From NCBI GenBank assembly GCA_003225365.1, contig QHZN01000076.1, positions 1-51,522 on the forward strand: DNA of 51,522 nt. Direction: 5' to 3'. The translations under genes and the position numbers were made by a program. Positions 43,052 to 51,522 of the stretch are shown piece after piece. Within the stretch, counting starts at the first letter, position 1. Each line of letters begins with the position of its first letter. Source of the DNA: Acidobacteriota bacterium (lineage in GTDB: Bacteria > Acidobacteriota > Terriglobia > UBA7540). The notes under the pieces were generated by a model, which saw only the letters and a list, made by a program, of their open reading frames with translations, searched no databases and was not told the DNA's origin.

Positions 43052-43375
43052 TGCTGCGCCTTGGTGGGTTCCACAAGCAGGTGGTGATCCAGAGCGCCTG
43101 CCAGATCACTCCCCATACTTTCCCTTGCCAGTGCAGGTCCGTTTTAACCGGGCGAGTGTGACTATTCAAGACCTCAGCGACCATGCCTCTGTGCGGCGAT
43201 TTGAAGGCGATGCAGCGGACTCCCTCGACTATTCCCTCCGTCCGAATCCGATATGCGCCCGACCGACCATAGCCAGCAGCAGGAGAATACCGAGGGATTT
43301 TCTAGGCCGGCATCCGGTAATTGCGAAACGCTCTTGGGTCATCGGCTCCACCTCCTCGGTTCCGGGCGGCGGCGT
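43052..43375. other. Intergenic, no gene seen
   Basis: This 324-base gap lies between the DegT gene and the MFS gene on the minus strand. No credible frame, terminator or repeat was found. Confidence 0.35.
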
Positions 43376-44674
43376 CTAGGCCGGCAACCGCTCATTGAGG
43401 ACTTTTTCAAACGCCTGGATGATGTCGTTCTCGTCCACCTCCGTGAGGCAGGAAGGAATGGCGATGATGATGCTGCGTTCGAACAAGCTGTCCGCAACAG
43501 GGCACGCGCCTTGGTGATAGTCTCTTAGGAGCCCGGCATTTTCCGCCAGCTTCCACGGAAAACCACGCCCATCCACGCTGGTTCGCTCAACCAGGCTCTT
43601 TATGTTGTAGTAGAGGTGCAGACCCCAACCGGTCAGCAGGACATTCGAAACCCCCTGGGGCAAAGTCACAATTCCTTCTGCCCGCAAAGCCTGGTTGATT
43701 CTCTTGGCCGTTTCAGCGTCTGGATAGGTCGTCAGCAGAAAGCATCCGGTGTCTCCCTTCGGGTCGACGATTCTTCGCAAGCCGACCTGAGGAAATTTTC
43801 GGAGAGCCCGCCGAATCCGATATTTGCTCCTGTGCATTCTGGCGATCGTTTTCGGCAGCTTGCGAAGCTGCACGCGCAGGAGGCAGGCGCGCAATTCGTC
43901 GAGCCGGCATCCCTTGCCCCAAAGCCAAAGGCTCGGATCGTCGAATAGCAGCCGGCCATTCTTGTCCCGAGCGTAGCCCAGGTCGTGACACGCCAGCGTA
44001 CGTTGGTAGAGATGAAAATCATTTGTGACGACGCAACCACCTTCCCCCGACGTCATGTTCTTGTTCATCTGGAAGCTGAAGGTGCCGATGTCCCCGAAAG
44101 TTCCCACTTTTTGTCCACCCACGCTCCCGCCGGCGCACTGCGCGCAATCTTCCAAGAGAAATAACCGGCGCTGGCGCGCAACCTTCAGCAAGGCCCTGAT
44201 ATCGGCAGGCGCCCCACTCATGTGGACAACCACGATCCCCACGGTTTTCGGAGTGATGCGCTTCTGAAGATCGGCAGGGTCCATGCAAAAAGTCTGATCA
44301 ATATCCGCGAGAACGGGAACGGCTCCCTGATTAACTACGGCAGCCGCAACCGAGACCCACATGTAGGCCGGGATGATGACCTCCTGCCCCGGACCAACTC
44401 CCATCGCAGCCAGTGCCACTTGCAGGGCGGCTGTCCCGCTGGTGACCGCCACGGCATGCTTGACTCGCAAAAACCGGGCGAATTCCGCCTCGAACTTCGA
44501 AGCCTGCCGTGTAAGGTTGACTCCGTAATAGCGGAACGGGGAGCGGCTTTTCAGCACCTCCAGAACTGCTTCCCTCTCTTCCTCATTCATGTGGTGGATA
44601 CCCGGAAATTCCAGGGGAAGTGGCGTCTTCCGAACGGGCTTACCGCCATGAATTGCCAGTTTTTCCGTCGGCAT
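43376..44674 (-). CDS. DegT/DnrJ/EryC1-family aminotransferase (non-EPS context)
   Basis: The 432-residue product is a complete PLP aminotransferase: LAIHGGKPVRKTPLPLEFP at the start, AVTSGTAALQVALAAMG, GQEVIIPAYMWVSVAAAV, LLEDCAQCAGG, and the PLP lysine in FSFQMNKNMTSGEGG. The opening GGKPVR and the QMNKNMTSGEGG block recall the AHBA-synthase/StsC-like branch. I chose the ATG at 44674, which has GAGGTG about 7 bases upstream; an extra start lies at 44686. In this neighbourhood of amidohydrolases, a TonB receptor and an MFS carrier, it may act on a catabolic keto-substrate rather than on an EPS sugar, but the direction cannot be known from sequence. Confidence 0.9.
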   Translation of the reverse strand: MPTEKLAIHGGKPVRKTPLPLEFPGIHHMNEEEREAVLEVLKSRSPFRYYGVNLTRQASKFEAEFARFLRVKHAVAVTSGTAALQVALAAMGVGPGQEVIIPAYMWVSVAAAVVNQGAVPVLADIDQTFCMDPADLQKRITPKTVGIVVVHMSGAPADIRALLKVARQRRLFLLEDCAQCAGGSVGGQKVGTFGDIGTFSFQMNKNMTSGEGGCVVTNDFHLYQRTLACHDLGYARDKNGRLLFDDPSLWLWGKGCRLDELRACLLRVQLRKLPKTIARMHRSKYRIRRALRKFPQVGLRRIVDPKGDTGCFLLTTYPDAETAKRINQALRAEGIVTLPQGVSNVLLTGWGLHLYYNIKSLVERTSVDGRGFPWKLAENAGLLRDYHQGACPVADSLFERSIIIAIPSCLTEVDENDIIQAFEKVLNERLPA

Positions 44675-45209
44675 GATGCACCTCAAACGTGATTTAGTTT
44701 GAGCCGAATTCCCTCACTCCATCCGCTCTTGCTGAGGGCCAACTTACCACAATCGCCCTGCTCCGATGTACCGCCTTCGGCTAACTTCGAGAAAATTCTC
44801 GAGATTCCGGTGCGGGCAAGAATGCCATTACTTTTGGGGAAGAATGTCCGACCGTCGGAATGTTGAACACTGCTTTCGTCTCCGGATTCTCGCGAAATGG
44901 GACGAAAGAAGTTCATTGCGAAAGGCGCGGCCGCTCCGCGCAGGCCTTCCACGGGCACTTGTCTCTCGATGTAATCGAAGGACTGCGATGGGATGACCAT
45001 GGGGAATTTCCTGCGGAAACACCGGTGATGCCAACGCTTCGAGTTAAGCTTGGTGTTCGGGGTGGGTGCGTCCCGGAAAACCGGAATTGAGGCTCAGGCC
45101 TTTATACTCAAGGACCTTAACCGGAGTTCAGAGAAACAAGTCCCTCCTCCCATCATTTCCTTGACTAAGCGGCAAAACGAGAGGGAGCCTTCTTGCTTGC
45201 AAACCAGCT
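44675..45209. other. Intergenic, no gene seen
   Basis: This stretch of 535 bases separates the amidohydrolase from the DegT gene on the same strand. No supported frame or regulatory site was found. It probably holds a promoter for the DegT gene. Confidence 0.35.
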
Positions 45210-46112
45210 TCAAGCCGGCAAGCGGTTGCCAAAGATGCGGCGCGCATTGCCGCCGAAGATGAGGCGCTTTTCGTCCTCGGAGATCTGAGCGAATGCCACT
45301 TTGGCGATCTGCGGACCATGGGCCAGATACGTGCAATCCGTAGCGAACAGGATTTTTTCCGCGCCGACCGCCCGCACAAATTTTTCCAGGTACCGGTACG
45401 GCCAAGTCGAGCTGCAGGTATCAACGTACAGGTTGGGATGTTCTTTCAGAAGAGCGATGACCTCCTCCGCCGTCGCTCCGGTCCAAAATGCCATATGAGC
45501 CATCGCCAAAGTCATTTGCGGGTATTTCACTGCGGTCAGGCCAACCCGCTCCACTCCACCAAACACGTGATAGAGCACGTGCAGGCGGTGCTCATTTGCA
45601 AACTCGAACAGCGGCTGGTAATTCGGGCCGTCCGCGGGATACTGGTCAATGGCGCCGTGAAGCTTAAATCCCACAAAGGGCGAGTTGGGCTCCACAGCAC
45701 GCTCCATCTCGGCGATGGACGTTTTCAGGAAATGCGGTTGGAACACGAGGTAGGCGCGCAGCGAATTCTTGTACTTCCCGACGGCGCTCACACAGGCATC
45801 GTGCGCAGCCTTGAGTTGATCGCCGCTGGTGGCCATGAACCCCGCAAAAGGGCTCACAATCGTCAGGCCGATTCCACAACGGCGCGAATCGGCCATCAGA
45901 ATATCCGCGTCCAGCGGCCAGAAAAGATTCCCGGAAATATTCTCAATATGAGCGTGGCTATCAACGACATCCACGCCTTCCAGGCCCCGGCCGGCCCGAA
46001 CTTGCTCGAAAATGTTTTGGGATTTCGCCCCCTGCGCCGCCTGGGCTCGGGCGATGGGCGCGAGGGCCAGCGCTGAAAGAGCTGATTGAGAAAGAAAGTC
46101 TCGCCGGTTCAT
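45210..46112 (-). CDS. Tat-exported amidohydrolase (amidohydrolase_2 family)
   Basis: The 300-residue protein begins with a twin-arginine signal (MNRRDFLSQSALSALALAP). The metal-dependent hydrolase barrel follows: VVDSHAHI with the HxH metal ligands, VGFKLHGA, LHVLYHVFGG, MTLAMAHMAFW, PNLYVDTCSS, ILFATDCTYLAHG with the catalytic Asp, and the end IFGGNARRIF. This is the PF04909 pattern. It should hydrolyse or decarboxylate a small ring or lactone substrate in the periplasm. The start overlaps the stop of the preceding, broken amidohydrolase by 4 bases (ATGA), so the two were once one coupled pair. Confidence 0.92.
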   Translation of the reverse strand: MNRRDFLSQSALSALALAPIARAQAAQGAKSQNIFEQVRAGRGLEGVDVVDSHAHIENISGNLFWPLDADILMADSRRCGIGLTIVSPFAGFMATSGDQLKAAHDACVSAVGKYKNSLRAYLVFQPHFLKTSIAEMERAVEPNSPFVGFKLHGAIDQYPADGPNYQPLFEFANEHRLHVLYHVFGGVERVGLTAVKYPQMTLAMAHMAFWTGATAEEVIALLKEHPNLYVDTCSSTWPYRYLEKFVRAVGAEKILFATDCTYLAHGPQIAKVAFAQISEDEKRLIFGGNARRIFGNRLPA

Positions 46113-46737
46113 TGGACAGACTCCAGCAGACGCGCGAGATTTCCGCCCGCCATCAACTGCTTATCGCGATCGTTCAATTCGGCATACAAAATCATTCCGA
46201 TGCCGAGGCTCGGATCGTGAACGGGCATGTTGCTTCCGAACAGCATGCGGTCAGCCCCAATCATCCGAGCCGTGTTCTCCAATTCACGAAACAAGCCATA
46301 GATCGGCATGCTGAAATAAAAATTCTTGTGCCTTTGGGCGAGCGTCAAGAGTGCTTGCTGGCTGTTATAAGGGGGCTGGAGAAGCACAATGGGAAGGTCT
46401 GGAAAGCTGCGGCAGATGGTCTCAATGTCGTCGTAGCTCGCCTGGGGGATCAGCGAACTGACATGCGCCCGACTTGGTCTTCCAGCTTTTCCCCCATCCT
46501 GGTGACGGCAGTTGACAGAACCCAGGTCGGAACAAGGCGATTAGATTGCCGCGCCGCCTCGAGCGTGAGCCGGTTTATGTCCTTTTTCTGGTCCATGGTG
46601 AAAGCGTAATGGAAGAAAAGCGCCTGGGCGATATCGAGCCGATCCATTTCGGCAAGGAGGGTTCGCGCGTCCAGAATGGCGTTTGGTATGGGTACGACCG
46701 CTTCTCCGATCATCACATTGCAGTCAAAGAATTTCAA
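46109..46737 (-). pseudogene. Broken amidohydrolase with internal deletion and frameshift
   Basis: Two frames belong to one amidohydrolase. The first (46737 to the TGA at 46450) gives KFFDCNVMIG, LLAEMDRLDIAQALFFHYAF and LVPTWVLS, then EDQVGRMSVR and a stop. The second, in another frame and readable from about 46475 to 46109, gives LIPQASYDDIETICRSFPDL, KNFYFSMPIYG, MLFGSNMPVHDPSLGIGMIL and GGNLARLLESV. In related proteins about 35-40 residues lie between these blocks, so roughly 110 bases appear to be lost at 46450-46475, shifting the frame. The likely start is the TTG at 46737. An assembly or sequencing error is the alternative. It lies next to an intact relative and after the TonB receptor. 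Confidence 0.8.
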
Positions 46738-46900
46738 CCTTCGGCTCTACCCTTCTGCCGCGCGATGGGCGTTCAAGATTCGGGGGTGCTGGTTGGGGCA
46801 AACTGTCAACGCCGTCTCAATTCGACTTGGAGATCAACTCACGGGGAGCAGCCGGGCGGCCGCTCCCCATGGGCCTTTGAGAACAGTCGTACCATTCGAG

Positions 46901-49900
46901 CTACCAACTTAGTCGAAGGGTCATTTGCAAAATTCGCGGGGCGATGTCCGAGTTCTTGTTGGTAATGATTCCGCTAAAGCCGGACGGCATCGTAGTGCCC
47001 GGCCGATTGAACACGTTGAAGAAGTCCATGTTGAAACGCAGCCTCACCTGTTCTCCAATCGGAAACTCCTTGAACAGAGAGGCGTCCATATTCCACTGGC
47101 TGGGCCCGCGGACAAATTGGTTTCTGAACGGACTGCCGGCTGTGCTATTCCAGGCCGGAGTGGTGTTGGGGTCGGGGCCGAGGGAATATTCGTCCAATGT
47201 ATACCCCGGAGTATTTGCAAGGCAGGGACTGCTGGCGGTGAGGAGTTGGTAGGTTTTATTCGCCACATTCACACAGACCATGTTGCTTTCATAGTAGGGA
47301 AACAGCGGGTCGCTTGACGAACCCCCATCGGCTGGAGTTGTAATGAATGGGCTCGCGAAAGGTGTGGAGTTGGACGGAACCCCCTGGACCTCGCCAGGCT
47401 GGTTGATGAGATTAGCAGGGATATAACCATTAAACCAATAATATCCTGTTTGACAATCCCCCCCTATACAGTCTTGGACCTTGTACTTCTTGCCGTAGAC
47501 TTGGACTTTCCCCGACCCGCCATAAAAATCAGTCGACAGAGGGAAGTAGCGGCTGCGCCAGGTCCCGTCGCCGGCGATCTGCCACCCGCCAATGACTTGA
47601 TTCAGGGTTCCGTGCGCGTTGCGGCCGATCAGCTTGCCGTTGCCGAACGGAAGATTCCCAATCCAGTTCCATTCCACACGGTGCTTGGGGATGGTGTTGT
47701 CCCGCTTATAGTTCTCAAACCGGTTGAGAGCTTGCAAATCTGTCGGAACTGTGTTGGGAAGCCACAGGTTTGGAGCCGTGAGGACGCCGTTGCGCCATCC
47801 GTCGCCGGCGACGCGGAACGCATTGCTCATGGTGTAGAAAACCTGGTAAGCATATCCCTTGGAATATTGGTGCTGGAGCTCGACCTGGAAGCTATTGTCA
47901 TTTGACCATCCGCTTTTTTGGTAGACTTCCACCTGCCCAAAAACCTGGTCGAACGGCTGTTCTAAATAAGATGCGCCCGGCACGGGCTGGCCAGTGGTCA
48001 TATTCCAGACGAAGTTACTGGGAAAGTCGTTGAAATCGTAATACTGTGGAATCCGGAAGGCGTGCGTCCCCACATATCCCAGGCTGAGCGCCGTGTTTTC
48101 GGCGATTTCTTTCTCGTATGTCAGGTTCCACATTTCCGCCCGGGACGTGGGCTGGTGCGGGTTTTCATAAGAGGCGAGGCCGCTCCCTAGCGAGATCCCC
48201 CCCACCGTACCGCCATTTATGGCGATCGCATTTTGGCTGTTCTGACCGGCAATGATGGTGGGAATGGAACGAAGCAGGTAGTTGGGCAGCCCATCCGGAC
48301 TCTGCGCGCCGTTGTTCGGATCGTTGGCGGCAAACCCCGTCGTGGGGACGGTGAACTGATTTTCTCCATTCCAAAGCCGCAAGGAGTCAGGATAGGAGAA
48401 CATTCCATAACCACCCCGCAAAACGCTGAAATGCTTCCCCTCCGTGAGGCGATAGGCAAAGCCAAACCGGGGGTTAAAGTCGTAGAAGTTGGAATAGATG
48501 AGGTTCTGGGGCAGCCCAGCCTGGGCCGGGGTCTCATACTTGACTCCCAAGAGGGCATAGGCGTTAGCCACTGCCGGCTGAACGTCTCCGGTCTTCTGAA
48601 GGTTTTCAAGCGAGGTTTGAAGGACGACGGCATGCGTCTTTGGGTCAAAACTTACCAGGCTGTTGTTGGGTTCGTGAATAGGGCTGTTGTATTCGTAACG
48701 CAGGCCGAGGTTTAAGGTCAGCCGGGGGGTTGCCTTGAAATTGTCTTGGAAGTACAACATCTTCGAGTTGGTGTGCTCGTAATAAAATAGCCGGTTAAAT
48801 CGTATGGTATAGACCCCCACACCGAGGAACAAATTTGCTGCGTCGTCGCCGGTGAAGCCCAGGGGGTTGAACGCGGAACCTGAAGCGGGGTCCAAAAGAG
48901 AAGTAGCAAGGCTGCTGAAGAGGTGGTCGCCTGCGGAATCCTGCTGGTCGGGGAGCGTGTCATCGTTCTCGTACTGGAGCTGGCCGCCAATCAGGAATTC
49001 ATGCCGCCCGCGCGTCTTCGTCAAGTTCTCAACCAGGTTCCAAACCCTGGACCTGGCGATATTGATGTTGCAGCCGCAAGCATCGTAATTCATGCCCCCA
49101 TTCGACGACCCCTCGAAGCCAACGTTCTCGATGCGGGGAAAGCTGAAGAAGCCCGTTGGGTTGGGAAGGCCGAGCTCGGCGGCAAACGACTGTGTTCCCG
49201 TGCCCGGAAGCTCGCCGTGATAGTCCCGCGAATACGTGAATAACGTCTCGCCGAAGAACGTAGGCGAGAACATATGCGTCAAGCTTAGGACGCCGGTATC
49301 GTTCTGGCCCTTTTGGCCTATTAAGTTGAAGGCGCCGTTCAGGGCAATAGGCTCCGGACCGTTGAGGCCGTTCGCCGCATTCCGAAGATTGTGGCCATGC
49401 GAGAACCGGAAGAACATCTGATTGCGGTCGGAGAATTGGTGGTCTATCCGTAAGGTTGAGGTGTTCGAATTCAGCTCATTGACAGCCGGACCGAAAAAAT
49501 TACTGTCCACGACTGGGTTGACGCTCGGAAGGGTCGGCAAGACTGTCTGTTGATAAAGGTACTTGGCCAACGGGCTCTCGAGGCTCTGCGGAATCTGGTT
49601 GTTTCCAGGACTTCCAAGAATCCCATCTCCGAAAGGCTGCCGCTGAAACGTGGTGGGGTCCGTCGTATAAGGATTATAGAGTTGAATGAAGTGACCTGTA
49701 GCGTCCACCAGCCCGCTGAAATCGCCTTGCCGCATGGCGGCTGTGGGCACTGCGGTCTCTACCGTAAGCGCCTGCCTCAGGCGAAAGCCCTCATAGGAAA
49801 AGAAGAAGAAGGTCTTGTTCTTTCCGCTATAAACTTTGGGAATTTCCACCGGCCCTCCCACCGCCGCGCCAAATTCATTACGCACCAGATGGGGAGCTTT

Positions 49901-50707
49901 CCCATTGGTGAAAATGTCCTGGCGTGCGCGGGCGACCCCGATGGAACTGTCCCGGTTCGTGTCGAAGATAGAACCATGGAGCTGATTCGTCCCATGCCGG
50001 GTGGTCAAGGTGACGGAGCCCGGCCGCTCCATCTTTGCGGAAGAGTTGCTCGTCTCCGCTCGAAACTCGTCGATCGTATCTAATCCTGGGAGCCGATCGG
50101 GAAGCTTTTGCCAGTCGCGGTTTTCGAGCAATGCGCCGTCCTGGGAGAATACCGTCCCATAAAATACGCCGTAAACTGTGGGGTCATCTGCGCCGAGCGC
50201 CCCACTATGCAGTTCGACTCCGGGAGTCGTCATGTAGACCAGGCTATCTACGTTGCGCCCGTTGAGGGGTAATTGCTCGATCCTGGCGCGCTCTACCACG
50301 GTAGCAACTGTCCCGTCTGTGGTGGTGACCAGGGGAGTCACATTGGCGACCACCGTGACCTGCGTGGATGTGGCGCCGACTTTCAACTCCGGGTTGACTT
50401 CCGCAGTTTGGCCTGCTTGAAGGGTGAGCGCGGCGTTCCATGTCTCCATTCCGGGCGCCTCGACGGTGAGCTTATATTGTCCGATCAGTACGGACGGGAA
50501 AACATAAAAACCGGCGCTGTTGGTAGTGGTGTCATGCTTGAGCGCGGTTTGCGTCTGCACGACCTCAACTTTCGCGTTGGGAATCACGGCGCCGGTCGAG
50601 TCCTTGACGGTGCCTTTGATGTTTCCCGAGCCTGTCTGGGCCCGCACCGCCCACGCGCTCGCTAGGAAGAAAAGAACAAGAGTGAAGAATTTTGCCTTGA
50701 TCACCAT
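46901..50707 (-). CDS. Oar-like TonB-dependent outer-membrane receptor
   Basis: The 1268-residue protein has a signal peptide (VIKAKFFTLVLFFLASAWAVRAQ), a carboxypeptidase-regulatory-like domain (GNIKGTVKDSTGAVIPNAKV...GFYVFPSVLIGQYKLTVEAPG), a plug region (VVERARIEQLPLNGRNVDSL, LTTRHGTNQLHGSIFD) and a very long beta-barrel with many aromatic-rich strands, ending IAPRILQMTLRLSW. This is the Oar-type receptor that is highly expanded in Acidobacteriota. It presumably takes up carbohydrate or peptide breakdown products. The frame stays open to 50896, but the signal peptide begins at the ATG at 50707; the GTG at 50704 has a better distance to GGAGGG. The four genes that follow on the same strand may process its ligand. 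Confidence 0.93.
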   Translation of the reverse strand: MVIKAKFFTLVLFFLASAWAVRAQTGSGNIKGTVKDSTGAVIPNAKVEVVQTQTALKHDTTTNSAGFYVFPSVLIGQYKLTVEAPGMETWNAALTLQAGQTAEVNPELKVGATSTQVTVVANVTPLVTTTDGTVATVVERARIEQLPLNGRNVDSLVYMTTPGVELHSGALGADDPTVYGVFYGTVFSQDGALLENRDWQKLPDRLPGLDTIDEFRAETSNSSAKMERPGSVTLTTRHGTNQLHGSIFDTNRDSSIGVARARQDIFTNGKAPHLVRNEFGAAVGGPVEIPKVYSGKNKTFFFFSYEGFRLRQALTVETAVPTAAMRQGDFSGLVDATGHFIQLYNPYTTDPTTFQRQPFGDGILGSPGNNQIPQSLESPLAKYLYQQTVLPTLPSVNPVVDSNFFGPAVNELNSNTSTLRIDHQFSDRNQMFFRFSHGHNLRNAANGLNGPEPIALNGAFNLIGQKGQNDTGVLSLTHMFSPTFFGETLFTYSRDYHGELPGTGTQSFAAELGLPNPTGFFSFPRIENVGFEGSSNGGMNYDACGCNINIARSRVWNLVENLTKTRGRHEFLIGGQLQYENDDTLPDQQDSAGDHLFSSLATSLLDPASGSAFNPLGFTGDDAANLFLGVGVYTIRFNRLFYYEHTNSKMLYFQDNFKATPRLTLNLGLRYEYNSPIHEPNNSLVSFDPKTHAVVLQTSLENLQKTGDVQPAVANAYALLGVKYETPAQAGLPQNLIYSNFYDFNPRFGFAYRLTEGKHFSVLRGGYGMFSYPDSLRLWNGENQFTVPTTGFAANDPNNGAQSPDGLPNYLLRSIPTIIAGQNSQNAIAINGGTVGGISLGSGLASYENPHQPTSRAEMWNLTYEKEIAENTALSLGYVGTHAFRIPQYYDFNDFPSNFVWNMTTGQPVPGASYLEQPFDQVFGQVEVYQKSGWSNDNSFQVELQHQYSKGYAYQVFYTMSNAFRVAGDGWRNGVLTAPNLWLPNTVPTDLQALNRFENYKRDNTIPKHRVEWNWIGNLPFGNGKLIGRNAHGTLNQVIGGWQIAGDGTWRSRYFPLSTDFYGGSGKVQVYGKKYKVQDCIGGDCQTGYYWFNGYIPANLINQPGEVQGVPSNSTPFASPFITTPADGGSSSDPLFPYYESNMVCVNVANKTYQLLTASSPCLANTPGYTLDEYSLGPDPNTTPAWNSTAGSPFRNQFVRGPSQWNMDASLFKEFPIGEQVRLRFNMDFFNVFNRPGTTMPSGFSGIITNKNSDIAPRILQMTLRLSW

Positions 50708-51024
50708 ACCCTCCAGATTTTCCGTGACTAGCCCGCCCGACGAATTTACCCTCCCTGCCATCGTGCGATTCAGGGAGGCATATACATCGTGGCCGCAAAC
50801 TACATTCGGAAAACCCCTCGCGTCAATGCAAATCCAAGTCCGAGTGTTCGATTGTCCATCCGTCGGGACGTTTTCTGGACTAGCCGCAAGGACCAACTTG
50901 CGGAGCCACTATGGGGCGCCCTCGAATAATCTTCACGCCGTATGACCGAAGGATTCGGTATTTAAGGGATTGCAGTTGCGCGCAGGAACCTCGACAACAT
51001 ACTGGACGACACGGTTTTGTCTAA
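50708..51024. other. Upstream region of the TonB receptor, no gene seen
   Basis: These 317 bases should contain the receptor promoter. No coding frame with a ribosome site and no clear promoter motif was found. Confidence 0.3.
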
Positions 51025-51154
51025 GAGGCTGATGAAAAATTGTCTTACGTTGTCATTCTGAGCGAAGCGAAGAATCTATGTTGTTGATTTTAAAGCAGTG
51101 CGAGATGCTTCGCTTCGCTCAGCATGACATTTCGGCGCGTTTTTCATCAGCCTC
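51025..51154. repeat. Palindromic MITE-like element with perfect 15-bp ends
   Basis: GAGGCTGATGAAAAA (51025-51039) and its exact complement TTTTTCATCAGCCTC (51140-51154) bound the element. Inner arms at 51051-51077 and about 51103-51129 pair over 27 bases with two mismatches and hold the word CTGAGCGAAGCGAAG. The whole unit can fold as one long hairpin. The core words are shared with element B at 35267-35490. No gene is inside. Confidence 0.75.
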
Positions 51155-51169
51155 CTAAGGTTTGGATGG

Positions 51170-51406
51170 TTAAATAGGTGGTAATAATTCGTATATGTGT
51201 ATCCAGCTTTTACAGTACAAAACTCGAGCACCATCCTTCAACGGTTGGAGACCCGCGATGGGAGGGTTTGCAGGCTCCGCGCCAGGAATGTGCTCAACCT
51301 TGATTTCGACAGGTCCATGAATCGTGTATAGCTCGAATTCCAGCAAGCCCACGGGAGCGCTGCGAGCAATCTCGCGGATAGATATACGGGCGGCCGTCAC
51401 TATCAA
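51170..51406 (-). CDS. Hypothetical protein, weak support
   Basis: A minus-strand frame encodes up to 78 residues from a TTG at 51406, or 76 from a GTG at 51400. The composition is fairly protein-like (RISIREIARSAPVGLLEFEL, GPVEIKVEHIPGAE, CKSWIHIYELLPP), but no clear ribosome site precedes either start and no family is recognised. It ends beside the palindromic element. The last 116 bases of the window show nothing. Confidence 0.3.
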   Translation of the reverse strand: MIVTAARISIREIARSAPVGLLEFELYTIHGPVEIKVEHIPGAEPANPPIAGLQPLKDGARVLYCKSWIHIYELLPPI

Positions 51407-51522
51407 GCTGGGTTAAGGCCTGATAGTTCGCTCAACTGTGCGGATCCAGTTCCAGGGTTATTGGTTCGAGCCTCGCTCGAAGGTGTTGTGTTGGCCGTTC
51501 GTTTTGCTTTCTAGAGCATATT

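Noticed and set aside
45318..46076. Plus-strand open frame of 252 codons
   Set aside because: It is antisense to the Tat-exported amidohydrolase, whose motifs are complete; the composition is not protein-like.
1..51522. CRISPR arrays, tRNA and rRNA genes
   Set aside because: I looked for regularly spaced repeats, T-arm-like GGTTCGAATCC contexts and rRNA-like conserved blocks and found none that held up.

Overview
The window is high-GC DNA, almost certainly from an Acidobacteriota bacterium. That assignment is inferred from gene content: an Oar-type TonB-dependent receptor with an N-terminal carboxypeptidase-regulatory-like domain, an SBBP-type secreted protein, an ExeA-PEGA ATPase, a giant CheB-CheR-PAS histidine kinase and many LuxR-type regulators. 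No rRNA, tRNA or CRISPR was seen, so the placement is not confirmed. Long antisense open frames lie opposite most genes; they are GC-driven shadows and are left out.

Region 1 (about 1200-25600, minus strand) is one very long exopolysaccharide (EPS) gene run. Read in transcription order it begins at a candidate sigma-54 promoter (25581-25595). Next come the export and assembly genes: Wza-type export protein, Wzz/GumC chain-length protein, ExeA-PEGA ATPase, a CpsD-like ATPase with a degenerate P-loop, Wzx flippase and Wzy polymerase. Then come modification genes: polysaccharide deacetylase, FemAB-like acyltransferase, ATP-grasp ligase, and a nucleotidyltransferase/kinase-like protein. A Wbp-like sugar cassette follows: a minimal UDP-sugar dehydrogenase-like protein, Gfo/Idh oxidoreductase, hexapeptide acetyltransferase and DegT aminotransferase. 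The run ends with a GT2 glycosyltransferase that lacks its DXD segment, a second DegT aminotransferase, a small phosphoglycosyl transferase, an SDR-DegT fusion, a secreted beta-helix protein and a zinc-ribbon protein. A partial SBBP-type secreted protein leaves the left edge. The glycan is predicted to contain amino sugars and perhaps amino-acid or acyl decorations.

Region 2 (26023-41633) is regulatory: two paralogous NarL-type response regulators, one of them coupled to a 1623-residue CheB-CheR-PAS-GAF-histidine kinase; a stand-alone receiver; a UpxY/NusG-like antiterminator; a LuxR regulator with an atypical receiver; a sigma-54-activator-like protein without the GAFTGA motif; and another NarL-type regulator. 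Several of these have lost signature residues. Between them lie small proteins and two adjacent terminal-inverted-repeat elements (35132-35490).

Region 3 (41657-50707, minus strand) looks like an uptake and catabolic group: TonB-dependent receptor, a broken amidohydrolase, an intact Tat-exported amidohydrolase, a DegT aminotransferase and an MFS transporter. A third palindromic repeat, related to the second element of region 2, lies at 51025-51154.
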